DNA of 64,000 bases, from assembly GCA_040954595.2 (NCBI GenBank), contig CM082583.2:11594001-11658000 (forward strand). Reading direction: 5' to 3'. This DNA comes from Balanoglossus misakiensis. Taxonomy: Eukaryota > Hemichordata. The position numbers and the translations under genes are program-made. Every line of letters begins with the position of its first letter. Within the stretch, counting starts at the first letter, position 1. Of this stretch, positions 36,828 through 51,500 are shown piece after piece. A model generated the notes under the pieces. That model was given only the letters and a program-made list of their open reading frames with translations. It was not told the origin of the DNA and did no database searches.

Positions 36828-36925
36828 CAGTAAAACCTGTCTAAACCAAACTGTCTAATCTGGAAACATCTTTTCTTATCTCTATAAACTGGATACCTCT
36901 ATAAACCAAATAATTTCTTCAGTCC
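36828..36925. repeat. Degenerate tandem repeat, possible DNA-transposon end
   Basis: Starts TA-CAGTAAAACCTGTCTAA and continues as about four diverged units of CTGTCTAA.. or CTCTATAAACC/GG... Starts of this type (CAGTAAAACCT after TA) recall pogo/Tigger-like terminal sequences. No matching inverted end was found nearby, so the assignment is tentative. Confidence 0.35.
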
Positions 36926-39412
36926 CTTTGGTGATACTTCATGACGTGTGTGGCATGATTATTGCAATCTGCATGTTGTCTATTCTCTCCCTGAGTTGTA
37001 GACCTTTGTTTGGTTTGTAGTGTTTTGCTTTGTTTACCCTGCGCATTATTCGACGACAAGGTACACTCGGAGGTCTTGGACAATGACCACGAACTATGCA
37101 CATACACAGACGCTTGCAGTGTTGTGATAGCCAGTAATATCTTTAGCTCTTCTACTGGAGACGATTGGCCCGGGTCATTGCACTTCTCTGGCCATTCGCC
37201 GCAATAAACATGCTAAAGTTCATGTTGTAATTTTATTTCTGCCCCCAGTAAACTCGTTTTGGTCATCGTACGCTTGCACGGGTCGTTAGAGTGTCCCCGT
37301 GGACGTATGGTGTCCTTCGCGCGCTGTCTGTACCAGTCTCGCAAAACGCCTCTTCCGTTCACATGTTTTGTTCTCTTCGGGAGTTGTTGCTATGCCAGGA
37401 ACGAGAAAACACGTCTACTTGACATCCATACCGAAAGAGCTTACTTTCCCTCTTCTCAGAATTATAACTGCATGATATTATTAAAATGAACGCGAGACAT
37501 CGTCACTTGTAATATGAGAGAAACAAAATAAGGATCACAGTCGCATGTATGGTGACACGCCAAAAGTTTTCCCTCAATTATCGACTAAATTCATGGCCCC
37601 ATATTGTTGTTAAAAAGCGCACCAGAACGAAGAAAACCACTTTTTGTTTTCTTTCAATCCAGTAAAGTGTATCTCGCAAAGAATGTTCTTATCCAAAATA
37701 TTAACAAAATTGTCGGAATTAAACAATACCGCAAAAATTCATGAAGTTCTTCTGCAAAATTTATGAGGATGATTTTCTCCACAACAAACATATGATATGG
37801 TGATTGGGAAGAGAAACACAGGACTGTTATTTCCGCCCGGGTTTTCATTCATCTTGCAAATATTTAGCAAGTGGAACATTTTCATGTCTTGCGTTTGTCA
37901 ACTTTCGATGACTGTTGATGATATGACCAAAAACTGTTAGGCGCATACAACTCAACCATAACCAAACATCTTCGGGTACCGGGTATCTACGTGACAGAAT
38001 TGCCAATGAACAGGTTCAATGGCGGTCACTCCACACTCCACTGACCATCTTTGACAGAAGAAGAACTTGAATACGAGTACATTGTACTTTCTATGAATAC
38101 ATATAGGTCGTTGAAAGTTCAAGCACAGACCTTCGTTTCACCATAACCATAACGTACTTTCAAAATATATCTTAAGATTTTAAGAAAACCCCTTGGATGA
38201 TCCAAGACGTTTGACTAAAATCTTAACACCAGAAACAAACCGCAAACATTCCAAAGATTGTATTGATAAATTATCTGGATATGTCTATGGTTTATCAGTT
38301 GGACAGTTTGGATCTACAAAGAGAGGGATTGGCATAATAATATAAGCATAGACACTCAATGTCATAAAGCAACCACGATTCACTGCATTGGCGGACACCC
38401 TATTGCCCTTTCCTTCATGGATTCCTTCGACTTGTTTTTATACTACGTGTATACCGAGAAACAAAACAAGATCTTTTAACTTCTTTGTGCGCCAAGAAGA
38501 TCCTTGAAAATGAATGGGTTTGTGAAAAGGGGATTTGCCTATTGTTCATGTCCTTCCCATTCAACAACCTATCATCGGAAAAGGCATGTATCATTTTCAG
38601 TGGAACCCTTATGGAACTGACCGCATTCAATGTGGAAGTCAATCTGCGGTGTGCGGGATTAACCGCAAGTACTTCTAGTGATAATTGGAAGACGCTTATT
38701 CTTTGATCATCATCATCATCATCATGGATGCATTCTTGGCTACAAGTCACTAACCATAGACCCTGTTAGTATCTAGGGTATATGCTTGTGTGATTGTTCA
38801 TTTTAATAGTATTAATTAATGATTTCGCCCAGTATTATCGCCGTGCCGTCGTCGTGTCGACATCCGTATTCAAGCCGCCGATAAGATTGCCAAGAAAACC
38901 TTTCATCGGAGACCGCTCTGTCAGTTCCCACCGGAAGCCGACTGTGCGTGTTGACTTATCAACTGACCAATTTCCCAGAATCCGAGCTCCATGAAGTCGT
39001 ACGCATTGTTTACCACTTCCCGTGAATACTTAGTAGGCTGTGCACACAGTAGACAATGCGCAAGAAGCCCTGCAATACAGACTTGACGTCTTTTGGTATC
39101 ATCTAACAAACATCATGACGTCATAAGATTGTAGTTCCAAAAAGTTTACTTAACCGTATTACTTTTCGCTCAATAATAAATTAATACGCTGCGCTCATTG
39201 CATGAATTTGATCTTTCTACATAGTTTTATTACCACAGATACTTTATTGTTCCTTAAAAAGCAAGTAAGATTAACTGTAAACATTTAAGAGCTTGTTCTT
39301 TTGTTGACTAATACTGTTTTGCGTATAATTCAATCAAAGTAGTGCGCGTAAGTATAATGGTACAACTGCGAAAACAACAGTGATTAGGCTGAGCCCAAAC
39401 ACTATAAAAGCG
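36926..39412. other. Intergenic region before the macroglobulin gene
   Basis: AT-rich sequence with an (ATC)n tract at about 38705-38724. I see no supported gene on either strand. Confidence 0.5.
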
Positions 39413-39420
39413 TCGTCTGC
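39413..39420 (+). promoter_or_regulatory. TATA box of the macroglobulin gene
   Basis: TATAAAAG 92 bp upstream of the start codon at 39505, implying a start site near 39443 and a 5' UTR of about 60 bases. Confidence 0.65.
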
Positions 39421-39504
39421 AACTTTTGTGAATTAGTTCGGTACAACTACTGCAGTGGGCAGCGCTGATAAAACTTTATTCTCGCAGCTAAAGGTCTTTG
39501 CAAC

Positions 39505-42500
39505 ATGCATCCCGTTGCAGGGTTCATCCTCACATTGCTTCTGGCCATGAAGGTCATGGCTGATAGGTAAGCGAGAATCGATATTTTTCATTTTTTGCAT
39601 GGAACTTTGGTAGTCAGTTCTGTTTTTGAAAAATATGCAAATATGTTTGGGCATATGAATAAATGAAATAAGCAAATTGTGCATCCAATGTTACGCTATA
39701 GAAATTGACGTCAAAACCAGTTCCCTTTTAAATTAAATCAAGCCATGATATATGCCAGCCAGCATGTTGTTACTTATTTATCCAGGTGTAATCAGTGTTC
39801 AAGCAGTAAACGTGGCTAATCGTGATGATCGTTGACCCCTGCTGAGTGCTGTTTGTATTTCTGACTATTTTGGAGCCAAGGGTGCACATCAAATAATATT
39901 ATTGATAGCTAGTTCTACCTAACATGATGCATTTTTAAACAAAGATTGATTACACTTTGAGTGTGCAAGTTTGTGTGTATGTGAAATAACAAAAATTTAA
40001 AATATAAAATTATTACATTTTTATAAAATACAGCAAAATGTGATAATGTATGCATGTGTCAACATTTGAACTAAATGTCAACGAACTAGTACAGTGTTTG
40101 TTGATTGAGTCCCAGCTAGTCCATTTTTTACACTGAGCTGAGTTCAATGATTGTTCTCTCATACTCAATACTCTTTAAAATTAAAATACATGTATATAAA
40201 CGTTTTACAGTAATTATCTTATCTATTTTCAGTGGTTACATCATCACTGCTCCAAAAGCCATGGTGGCTGGAAGTGTAGAGAAAGTGTGCGTGACTCTAA
40301 TAGGAGTGGAAGAGGATGTTCTCATTACTCTCACCTTGTCCAGAGATGGGGATGAAGCAGAACCCATTGTCAGCAAGGAATATACTGTTAATTATCTTGA
40401 TACCTGCTTGAGTTTAGAGGTTCGTATTGTGATAGTCTACACTCCTAAATTCTATAGTACATAACTACAGGACTAACAACTATATGAATACATGTACTCA
40501 ATTAAAAGAATCTAAAATAGCTGAAGTAGTGTTATAAGTGAGCGAATTTCCCAGGCCTTTCTATACTGGAGGATTATTATCACTAATATCAGATATTAAT
40601 GAATTATGGGCTTTTTTTGTCCACCAGATTCCAGATGGTTTGGATGTCACTGAGGCAAAGCTGAGTGTCAGTGGTCTTGGTTTGGCCCCGAGGAGCAAGT
40701 TCCGTTTTACTGATGAGAAGGGGGTTTATTTACAATCAAGAAAGCCAGAGACTTTCATCCAGACAGATAAACCAATTTACAAACCAGGACAAACAGGTAC
40801 AGTAGGGTTGACTGCAATCTGTACTTTTATTCCACTTTTGCCCTACAGGATGTTGACACTAATATACTAGGAAAATTGAGACAATGATTTATGAGTGTCA
40901 GGATGAACCATGTACACAGTGAACTGGAATTGGCTTCAGTTGCAGTGTCTTAAATCTCGGGAATAATTCACACAAATTTGATATCTTTCAACAGGATAGT
41001 ATCAAAACTGAAAACTTTGTAGTAACAGATGTTAAAATCATTTGGCCTGTATCACATCATACGATGTGTTTGATGTGCAATGCATCACATGTTTTTGAAA
41101 CACACCCTCTATACAAAAAACATATGTCTTTGCTCTTGTTTGTGTATCATGACTCTTCTGTACTCTGGTAATAAAATATGATAGATTGGTCATTACAGTT
41201 GAGAGAGTAAATAATACGGTGTATTTTGCTGGTGGTGTCAGGTCTGCTTGATGACAGCAAACAAGGGAGCTGTCAACAACTCCAGAAAAGTGTGTGGGTG
41301 GGTGTTTGAAAGTTGACAGGCCTCTGAACTCAGATTACCTTGCAAACATTCACTTGAGAAGCAAACATGCTGCCTTTGATCTGTGTGTTATGGCATGGTT
41401 ATGGTGCATGTTTACTGGCACTTTGCATGATGACTGCAGAAAGCTCGTCAAAAGTGTACTTTCTTCCTATAACCACTGCCATGATGTGTGACAGAACACT
41501 AGCTTATATAGGGACACCTCCACATGCAATTGTCTTAACGTGTGCTTATTTATTGCAAATGGCATTTACATGAAGTTTGGTTCTGATTCCATTCCTTTCA
41601 GTGCGGTTCAGAATTTTAACCATCAAGGGAACAGAATTCAAGCCTTATCCCGCCATGGTAAGATCCATTATTATCCAGTATTTTGCATACACGGCTATAC
41701 CATACAGTGGCATACACATGGCCGACTTGCACCAAATATCTCTTCCCTGGAGATCGTTGGCCCAGAAACGAAATACCAGATGTCCACTTTATAACTGCAG
41801 AGATCCAGTAATGATGACACATGATTTGATTCTGTTTACCAATACAGTTTTCTTTGGTATGGATTGAAAATCCATCTGGTGTGAGACTGATGCAGTGGTA
41901 TAATGTTACTTCCCAAGATGGCCTCGTTGAACTTGAACTTCCTTTGTCTGAGGAACCTGTCCTTGGAACTTGGAAGATCATAACTCAAACAGAGGACTTT
42001 GGTACTGAACAGACGTTTGATGTTGATGAATATGGTAAGAATGTTGAGTCATTACTAGTGCTGCTTTTGTACATAAGTATTTCTAGTTGTTTCTCACTAA
42101 ATTCTTACATTTTTGTTGATTTGTCAACTTATTTACTGATTCTGTCATGTTTTCATTTACATTTTTTTCTTGCAGTTCTTCCAAAATTTGAAGTCATAAT
42201 CAACCCCCCACCATTCATTATTGTCAATGACAAGACCATCGAAGTAGAGGTCTGTGGCAGGTATGTATACAAGAATGTCACTCTCAATATCACCATGGCA
42301 CTGGTGTTGGACATTAAATAACGAGACCTACTAGTATTTGTTTACTTAATATCATGTTCTTCACTGTCTATATAGGTACACTTATGGCCAACCAGTTAGA
42401 GGCGAAGTTCAAGCAACTATTTGCATAGAGGGATATTCCTACTACTATGACAGAACGAGACCGTGTGTTGAGAAATATTTGCAGGTAATTATAAATATAG

Positions 42501-45500
42501 TTAATGTATCTCCTGGTGTGAATAACACTAACAAGCAAAACTGTAATTTAATTACTGAGAAACGTATCAAATCATGCATCAAGCTGTCTAGTTCTTCATA
42601 GCCATAATGCACACTGACACTACGTTTTCTGTCATGTTCAATTGTAGGATACTGGTCCTGATGGATGTGCACAGTTTGTTGTGAACGCCACAGAGCTTGA
42701 ACTGATGTCTTCTGATTACTCCATATGGTCCTCGAAACTAAAAGTAGATGCACAGCTTACAGAAGCGAATACCGGAGTGACCTTGTCAGGTGTTCATGAA
42801 GCTGCAAGGATCTACACAGCACCATTTCAGCTGGAAATCCAAGCCCCGGATTACTTCAAGCCAGGCGTACCTTTCTATGGAAAAGTTAAAGTGACCAATC
42901 CAGATGGCTCTCCAGCTTCAGGAAAACTCGTCAATCTGGTTGTGAACACGAATGATGGAGATATACTGAACAAAAATTTTACTTCTGTCAACGGCGAATT
43001 TGACTTCGAATTGACAAACGTTGCAATCACAACAGGTAGCATGTACATCAGGGTGAGTATTCGCGGTTTATGTTGACACATATGAGCAAATATGTCTAAG
43101 GAAGCCACATGTTTACATACATACTGGTACATCATACATACCGGTAACACATGCACTGTACCTGTTACATACGGTACATACACTTGTAAGCAATTTACTG
43201 GTTTGCAGTAACAACATGCCATTAGAATATTGGAACAGCAACATCTGTGTTCAGAGAATAAGACTATGGTTTGTCTCTTCTACAGGCGGTTGGACCAGGG
43301 TTTACTGAGCCTTATAACTATGAAATACACCAACATGTGTACAGAGTATTTGATCCATACACGAGCAAGTCACTTAAGCCATGGTACTCCCCAAGTGGCA
43401 GCTTCTTACAAATTGAACCTGTTAAACAAACACTGCAGGTAGATTCAGAGCATGCCTTCACTTTTTACTACACCACGGATGAGGAGCGGCTTGTAGATCT
43501 CTATGTCAAGGTAAGAAGAAAGTGCACATTGTCCCACGCAAGTAATACTGACAAATCTAGGCTTTGGTCACATGGTTACTTTTAAGACAATACAACATGA
43601 ATCAAATTGCTAGGTGACAGTCAGTGGAAATGCAGAAGTTTGGTGATTTTCTTTGAATGGTTCAATGAAACAGATGCTTTATTTTAATTAAAGAATGTTG
43701 TTGATCTAGTCCTTCAGCAATTCGATTAACCGTATGTTTTTTTTATCTGCAGATGGTGGCCAACGGAGACATAGTGCACTCTGATCACCAACTTCTTGAA
43801 TTGATACCCGAGTTTGAGAGAAGGCAGCCGACTACTCCGAAGAAGCCCCCAACTGCGGCCCCAACTGAAGCGCCAGAAAGACCAGTAACAACTGAAGAAA
43901 CTCAAACAGGTGATGAATCAGATGAGTCTGATGAAGAAGTTGATGGCCTTGGAGAAATTCGCATTCCCGAATACGGTTAGCATCTAATTTTCATGACATT
44001 TGTATTACTGATTTTCATTGCCATTTATTGCTGTTCTCTAGATATAATATCAACATCAATTCATTTTAAATCTGAGCTATAAATATTGCATTTTCCATTG
44101 AATTAAATTAAATTGTCTAGCCTTTCTGTATCTGTGCATTTCTGAACTAACCTGTTGCAGCCATATTGCCTTAATCTATAATGTAATGTAATGTTATTTA
44201 ATATACACTGTAAAATAAGTTTCATTGATGATTTTTCCCCATTGCTGTGAACAGACTGGTGGCCTTGGCAACCAGAAATAATTGAGCCAACTGTTGAAAT
44301 CGAAGATCCTGGTGCCTATGGTGTTGTGACAGTTTCCCTGCCGATAGCTCGTGAGATGGGGCCAAACTGTAAACTGCTCATCTACTACATCCGTGCTGAT
44401 GGCGAAGTGGTCGCTGATAGTATCAAGATCAAAGTTCAGAAGAAGTTCAAAAATGAGGTGAGTTGTGAAACATAAGTGAAAGGGTTTATTACAGTGTTTA
44501 CTGCATCGAGTGGTGGATTTTTGAATTTATTGGAGTGTGACTGATAATTGCCGTTTATCTTGACTGCTGCAGGTTAATCTGAGATTTGCTGTGGATGAAA
44601 CACTGCCTGGTGTGGAAACACAACTGGAGTTGACTGCTGCTCCAGGGTCACTGTGTGCCATTGGTGTTGTTGACAAGAGTGTGCACCTCATGAAATCCAG
44701 CAATCAGCTGACCCCGGGACAGGTGAGTTTAATGCATTTAATTACACAAAATACATGATAAAATTTAGCTTCTGCGTCTCACTGACACTGATGTTTACAA
44801 CAAGTGTCTCTCATTGTTTACAACTTTTCTAATACATGTATCTAGTTTGATTTTGAATGAAAGTTGAGGCTTGTTGTTCTGTTGCAGGTGTTCAACACAT
44901 TGAATATGTATGATTTGTCAAATGTCTATGGAACAGTTGATCGAAGTACTCACTGTGACCGCAAAGATGAAGATTTTGATGATGACGATTCCGGCCCTTT
45001 TCCACGAGGCGAATTTCGAAAGAAGCGAAGTATCGCTCCGTATTGGTACGGGGGATATTCCAAGTATGCAGATGCTCTTACTGCTTTCCAGGTAAGGTTT
45101 ATTCAAAGCTGTTGCTACTCTATTGACAACTACAATAAACCGAGCTGTGTGTGATGATGAAATAGCGATGAGAAAAGCAGTTGCACACCGACTACTACGG
45201 TGACGTGGTATGAATATCAGATCCTGCAGAAATCACACGGACAATGCATGCACAGGAATGTGAGCATTTCTATTTTTGTTTTATGTTAATAAAAAAGGGT
45301 AATGTAAAAAACTGAAAGAAGGATAATTAATAACTTTGTTTCTCTCTCTATCTCGCTCTCTCTCTCTCTGCTATTCAAACATTGACTGCTGCATTACGGT
45401 GATCATTGGATTACATCAGGACTCTGGCGTCATAGTCTTAACTGATCAGCTTCTTGAAACAAGGCCCTGTCAACGCAGACACCCATGGCGATACCGCATA

Positions 45501-48500
45501 GCAAGTATGGCGAGAGGAGGTTAATAACGCTTTAGAGTCTTTTAAAAGGACACCAGCTTTAGCTTTTGAATATTTTTCCCAAAGTATTTTTGGCGGTTTC
45601 CAGTTCTTGCACGAGCATGCTGAAAAACCCAGTACACACTTCGGTTTGTCAACACAACCTGTCTTAGGGTAGCCAGGTGAAAAAAAAAAGAATGTACACC
45701 ACTGCATGGTTGTTTGAGGACTACTTCTAACCATATATGGGCATATGTAAATGAAAAGGTGAGTTTGATGGAACTGTGGTAATAATTGGCTTTTGTCACA
45801 TTTGTATTAATTTATCAACAGAAGCAGGACTACCAGGAGCTCCGGGACCCGAACAAGAAATGGTTGATATGGATGTGGCAGAGCCTGAATTCTTTGCTCC
45901 TGATGAACCACAAGTAGAAGATGGTGCAGCAGAGGACTTTTCACCTTTGGTGGAAATTCGGACGTACTTTCCTGAGACATGGCTCTGGAAGTTGGAAAGG
46001 ATCAGGTAAGGTTTGCTTGCATTCTTTTTGGGGGTTCACAGTTGGATAAGATTTGTCCCTCAGTGAATTTTAGGCCCATTATTAATCATTGTACTCTTTT
46101 GAATCCTGTAGTGATGATGGATCTTTATCCATGGGCGTGGAAGTTCCTCACACTATCACCGAGTGGATTGGTAGCGGCTTCTGTACATCGGCTGAGCAAG
46201 GTGTTGGCGTGTCTGAAACAACTACGCTGACAGCTTTCCAACCCTTCTTCTTATCGTACACTCTGCCATACTCTGTTATCAGGGGAGAAAATGTCCCAGT
46301 CTTAGTCACTGTCTTCAACTATCTATCACAGTGCCTCACGGTAAGTGCTACAAAGTCTGCTCCCTCAGATGACCAAAGGCAAAGGATGACTGCTGTCTGG
46401 AGTGAGCTAGAGACTACAGGCTTTGGTCTACTGTAATGACTGGCCTATACTCAAGTTGCGCATACTATTATCCATCTGTGTAAGATCTCCTTGAGCAACT
46501 GTCTCTTTGAATGCTGTTCATAAACCTGAGTGCTTTGAAAGATTTCATCTACTGGTCATTGTCACATAAAAATATAGTCAGGAGTAGTCAAGTTTTATTG
46601 ACTTCCTAACACCTTTGTGCTTCTTGCCACAGATTGACTTAACCATGGAACTGTCAAATGACTTTGACTACCTGGAAGATTCCCCTGTCAAGACAGTTTG
46701 TGTGTGCGGTGGTGAATCCACAACCATCAGCTTCCGCATCGTGCCTGTGGTGCTTGGCGAGATTCCAATAACTGTGCAGGCCGAGTCTGTCGCGGCCAAT
46801 GATGTCACTGAAATATGCGGCAATGATGCTGTGATGAGTGACAAGATTGGTGCCAGGGATGGTCTCTCACAACCACTTCTGGTTGAGGTAGGGAATCGTA
46901 TGATCGCTTGAAGAGTATCCTCAAAGTTCAGCTTTTATTTGTTAGTACAGTAACTGTTAAGTGTTTTATCAACCCACCCATTCTTTCATCAGCAAAGTGA
47001 TATGTTACTTGTATACCAGCATGTAGTTATATAAATTGGTGTAAAAATATATTTTTTATATTCATTACAGCCAGAGGGAATTGAAGAGGAACACACATTT
47101 AGTTCATTTTTCTGTCCACAAGGTAAAGACATGCAAACTATAAAACAAGTTTCAAATTTATTTTTAGAGAGATGGTATATGCAACTGTCAGATTTCACAA
47201 TAAGTTTACAGTCAAATACATGGTCTGGCACATTATTAACTAGGTGAATGTCTATTTTCTGCCACAGACGAGCAAGACTATACCTATACTGAAGAAGTTG
47301 AACTAAACTTGCCAAGTAACGTGGTTGAAGGCTCAGCTAGAGCAACGCTGTCTGTTATTGGTAAGTCATGTGATCATATAAACTGTGACAGTGCATGCTA
47401 CTGGTTTTGTGGCTGTCAGTGATAGGTGCTTGTACATTCATTATTGGTATTTATATTGTGACTGGTCTGACAGAATCTCTGTGCTGTCAAAGCTGAGTTA
47501 TAGTAAATGCATAGTCATTTTGTCTTCTAAGTTCTAAACCCTACTGGGTCTGCATCTGGCAATCACTCAAAATATGACGTACATTTTTTTCTTCTTTCAG
47601 GTGATGTAATGGGTCCCACATTAGCAGGATTGGATAAACTATTAACTGTGCCCTATGGATGCGGTGAACAGAACATGGTTTCTTTCACTCCAAATATCTT
47701 TGTTCTGCAATATTTGACTCAAACCTACCAGGCCACTGAGGATATCAAGGAAAGGGCCTTAGCAAACATGAGAAGGGGTATGTTTGACATATTAATGAGC
47801 ATGCATGGCTATGAATGAGTTTCCAGTACTCAAGTCAACCTTAATTGGCAGAACCATTTATGTATAAGATGTTCACCTCAGATTTTGTCATGACCAAATT
47901 GAATCGCACATCTGATTGACTGGTTCAGGAATGAGAGAAAGAAGTCTGGGTGTGTAGTCAGTTGTAAAGTTATCGATGTTACATTTAACATGTCATATTT
48001 TGGCAGGTTACCAACGAGAATTGACATACAGGCATTCTGATGGTTCCTATAGTGCATTTGGTGAACGCGATCCAGAAGGCAGTACATGGTAAGTAATGAC
48101 CATTGGTGTTCCCTCGAAGTCTTTGGGACTTTGTACAAGGTATATTCCCTGCCTCAGTATGCAATGTGATTGTCTGTGAATCTGTATATTGTTCATTTTA
48201 GTCAGCTTTTCTATCACATTGCTTACCGTAAGGGTTCTGGATATTTGCATCATGACTTTGGACATGCTAATTTCAAATTCTCAGACTTTTGTGGGTCTGC
48301 AGATCTAACCTGTGGGTGATATATTCTGACAGGTTAACAGCATTTGTTGTGAAGTCCTTTGCCCAGTCTGAAGAGTTCATCTCTATTGATGAGAAAGATC
48401 TCGCCATCAGCATTGAATGGTTTAGAAAGCAGCAAAATGAAGAGACCGGTTGTTTCATCAAACGTGGAAGTGTTCACAACAAACGATTGAAGGTAAAGAC

Positions 48501-51500
48501 AATTTTTTAATAAGGGTTCGGACTAAACCATAGTGGTGGGTTGATCATGCAAACCTACCACTCTGCAGTTTTGTTTGCCGAAAACTACCTTTATACTACA
48601 CGTGGGGGACTGAGCAGAGCTAACATATGTACATTATTTTTACTACTCTTTCACCTAGGGTGGTGTATCTGATGAGACGTCTCTGACAGCTTTTGTGCTC
48701 ATTGCCATGTTGGAAGCTGGCATTCCAAAAGAAGTGAGTATTTTTAGGATATATATCATTGGCCTTGCTTGGTTTGTATATACAATTATGGACCCTGAAC
48801 TTGTATCATTTCATATTGTTTAATGGACATGTTTATTTTTCATTGCTTATTTTCTCACAGGACTTCAGTGTACAGAGTGCTTTGCAGTGTCTGGAAAGAA
48901 GATTGGATAATGTCACTGCGCCGTACACAACAGCCATTGTCTCCTATGCATTTGCTCTGGCAAATAGCCCATTGAAAGATTATATGCTGGAGAAACTCGA
49001 CAATGTTGCAATCAGATCAGGTAGGCTGGAAGTTATCACTGGAAATGTTATTCTCGAATGTGTGAGGTTTAAGGGAGAAGGTTTGGCTAAACTAATATTA
49101 TTTCATCGTCAGTGCAAGAAGCCACAGCGTTTATATAATTCTATCTCTATTTTTTGAAGCCGATGGATTGGTATATTGGGCTGCCTCTGAAGAGGAGGAG
49201 GAAGAGGAGCCTCCATACTGGAGATGGTATTACCAGGCGCCATCGGCCAATGTTGAGATGACATCATATGCCATGTTAGCACAGCTTGTCGACTCAGAAT
49301 TGAGGGCTGATGTGATCACCGACCTCTTGCCAACAATACGCTGGCTTACACAACAGAGAAATGCATATGGGGGATTTGCTTCTACTCAGGTCAGTAACAA
49401 TTTGCATATGTCATTAATTCATTAACCCTGTCACCCCTAGTTCCCTCTATAGAGGTCAATACTATCATAGAAAACAATGTACCCGGTAACTGATTTGGTT
49501 TCGGTAAAATGTATCAGTGCGTCTAATAGCAGACCCAGCAAGAAACAACATCAACAATAAACAAGCTATGTATGTTTAACGTTTGCAGGACACAGTTCTA
49601 GCTCTCCAGGCTCTGGCCATCTATGCAGGTCGGATGTACCAAAGTGGAATCGACTTGTACACTGACTTCCAATCGACTAGCTTGGTGCAGCGGTTCGAAG
49701 TTAATCGACTGAATAAACTTGTTCTTCAAAGGGTTGATGTGCCAGTTCTTCCAACTACAGTCTATATCAGGGCTGGTGGCATTGGCTGTGCTCTCATGCA
49801 GGTTAGATATCTCTGCTATATATAAAGAATGCTTGTGTGTATATTTACATTGGTATATTCGCAGTTAGCCAACATAGAGTGAGCAATACAAAGTCAGCAT
49901 TCGCTGTCCAAGGCAGTACGCCAATAGGATAGTATTCATACATAAACTAATGAAACTTTTTTTATTCTCTACCAACAGGCCAATCTCAAATACAACATGC
50001 CGGAATCTCCTGCCCCGCCCAGTTTTGATCTGGATATCAACATTCTGCCTGCTTTCTTGGCAGATGATGCTGGAGAAAACACTGGATGTTCTGGTGACAG
50101 AGTTGTTAATATCTGTACGAGGTAAATTACAATTTGCATTTGCTATTATTTATGCTACACACGGCTTTAAATAGAGTTGGAATTTTAAGGTGACGTTGCA
50201 TTAAGATCTGGAGCCACTTCAAGTTCATTCCAACCAGAAGAAGTTGATGTACACCACAAAATTAATTGCCCACAAATGTTGCAGCAGTCAAATATTCATT
50301 CAGGATGGGCTTTCTTGACTTGCAGATACACGGGTGAGGATGAATCCTCCAACATGGCTGTCGTCGAGGTCAAAATGGTGTCAGGCTACTATCCAGATAA
50401 GTCTTCATTGAAAGATGCCCTCAAAGCCACTGACATAATGGCAAGATTTGACGTCGACGGAAACAAAGTCATATTCTACTTTGATGAGGTAAGTTAGTCT
50501 GCAGTTTTGCAAGTCTATTAACATTCACCATATGGGCACATTGTAATGATCATCAGATGCCTGTTTCGTGTAGTTTTCTCATTTGAAATATATATGCATC
50601 AGCAACCACATTTTACTAACAAAGGTATCTTTGTTTCTGCAGATTGGTCATGAAAATCTTTGCTTTACGTTTTATTTGGAACATCTTATCGAGGTTGAGG
50701 ATGTCAAGCCAGGCTGGGTCTCTGTATATGACTACTATGACAAAGGTATGCGAAAACAAAACTACCGTACGCAGCATATCACGTTAATCAAAGATTGTAT
50801 CAATTTCTTTCTTTTTTTGACATGGTATACCATGTCCAAACACCCTGCCATAACATGTCTAGGCATAATCAAACCAACATGTCCAAATCAGGATAAATGA
50901 ACTCAGTCACTTCTCATTTGTTATATTATTTTCTTGTTGACAGACACGTCTACAATCAAAACTTATGATGTGTGCGCACAGCAGTCCACAGGAAAGAACC
51001 CAGACAATTCTGATGGTAAATAGAACTGTTTTGGATATGTTCAACTTCTGAACTCCTATGTTTCTTTCCTTTCTTTCTTATCCTTCAACCTTGGCACTCT
51101 GAGTGCATTTTGTTGACACTGTAAGTGTATTTTAATCATGACATACGAGTCATTAAAACATTGAATGAATCATCTTTTTATATTCTCATAAGTAAAATGG
51201 TATATTAAGAAAAATCAATGTTGTTATCACAAAATTTGATCATTTTAGTATAGACATCCATCATGTCATATAAAATTACTGTAAAAAGCATTCTTGTTTT
51301 CTTAAAGAAAGTTGCATCCTGTCCTTAAGACAGGCAATTAGGTGAGAGAACCCAGGACACTGACTGCATGGCCTTAAATTATGTACAATGGAAGGTTTTG
51401 TGTTTGCTGACATGTAATATTGTTCTCCACTTGTTAGTATTGTTAAGTGCACTGTTTATTTTATAATACAAGGAGAAAAAAATAGTTGGTTAATAAACAC

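Noticed and set aside
45420-46005. Possible anaphylatoxin domain in the macroglobulin gene
   Set aside because: Exons here contain a single Cys (RPCQRR) and lead straight into YFPETW, so it is a bait region and not a six-Cys anaphylatoxin module.
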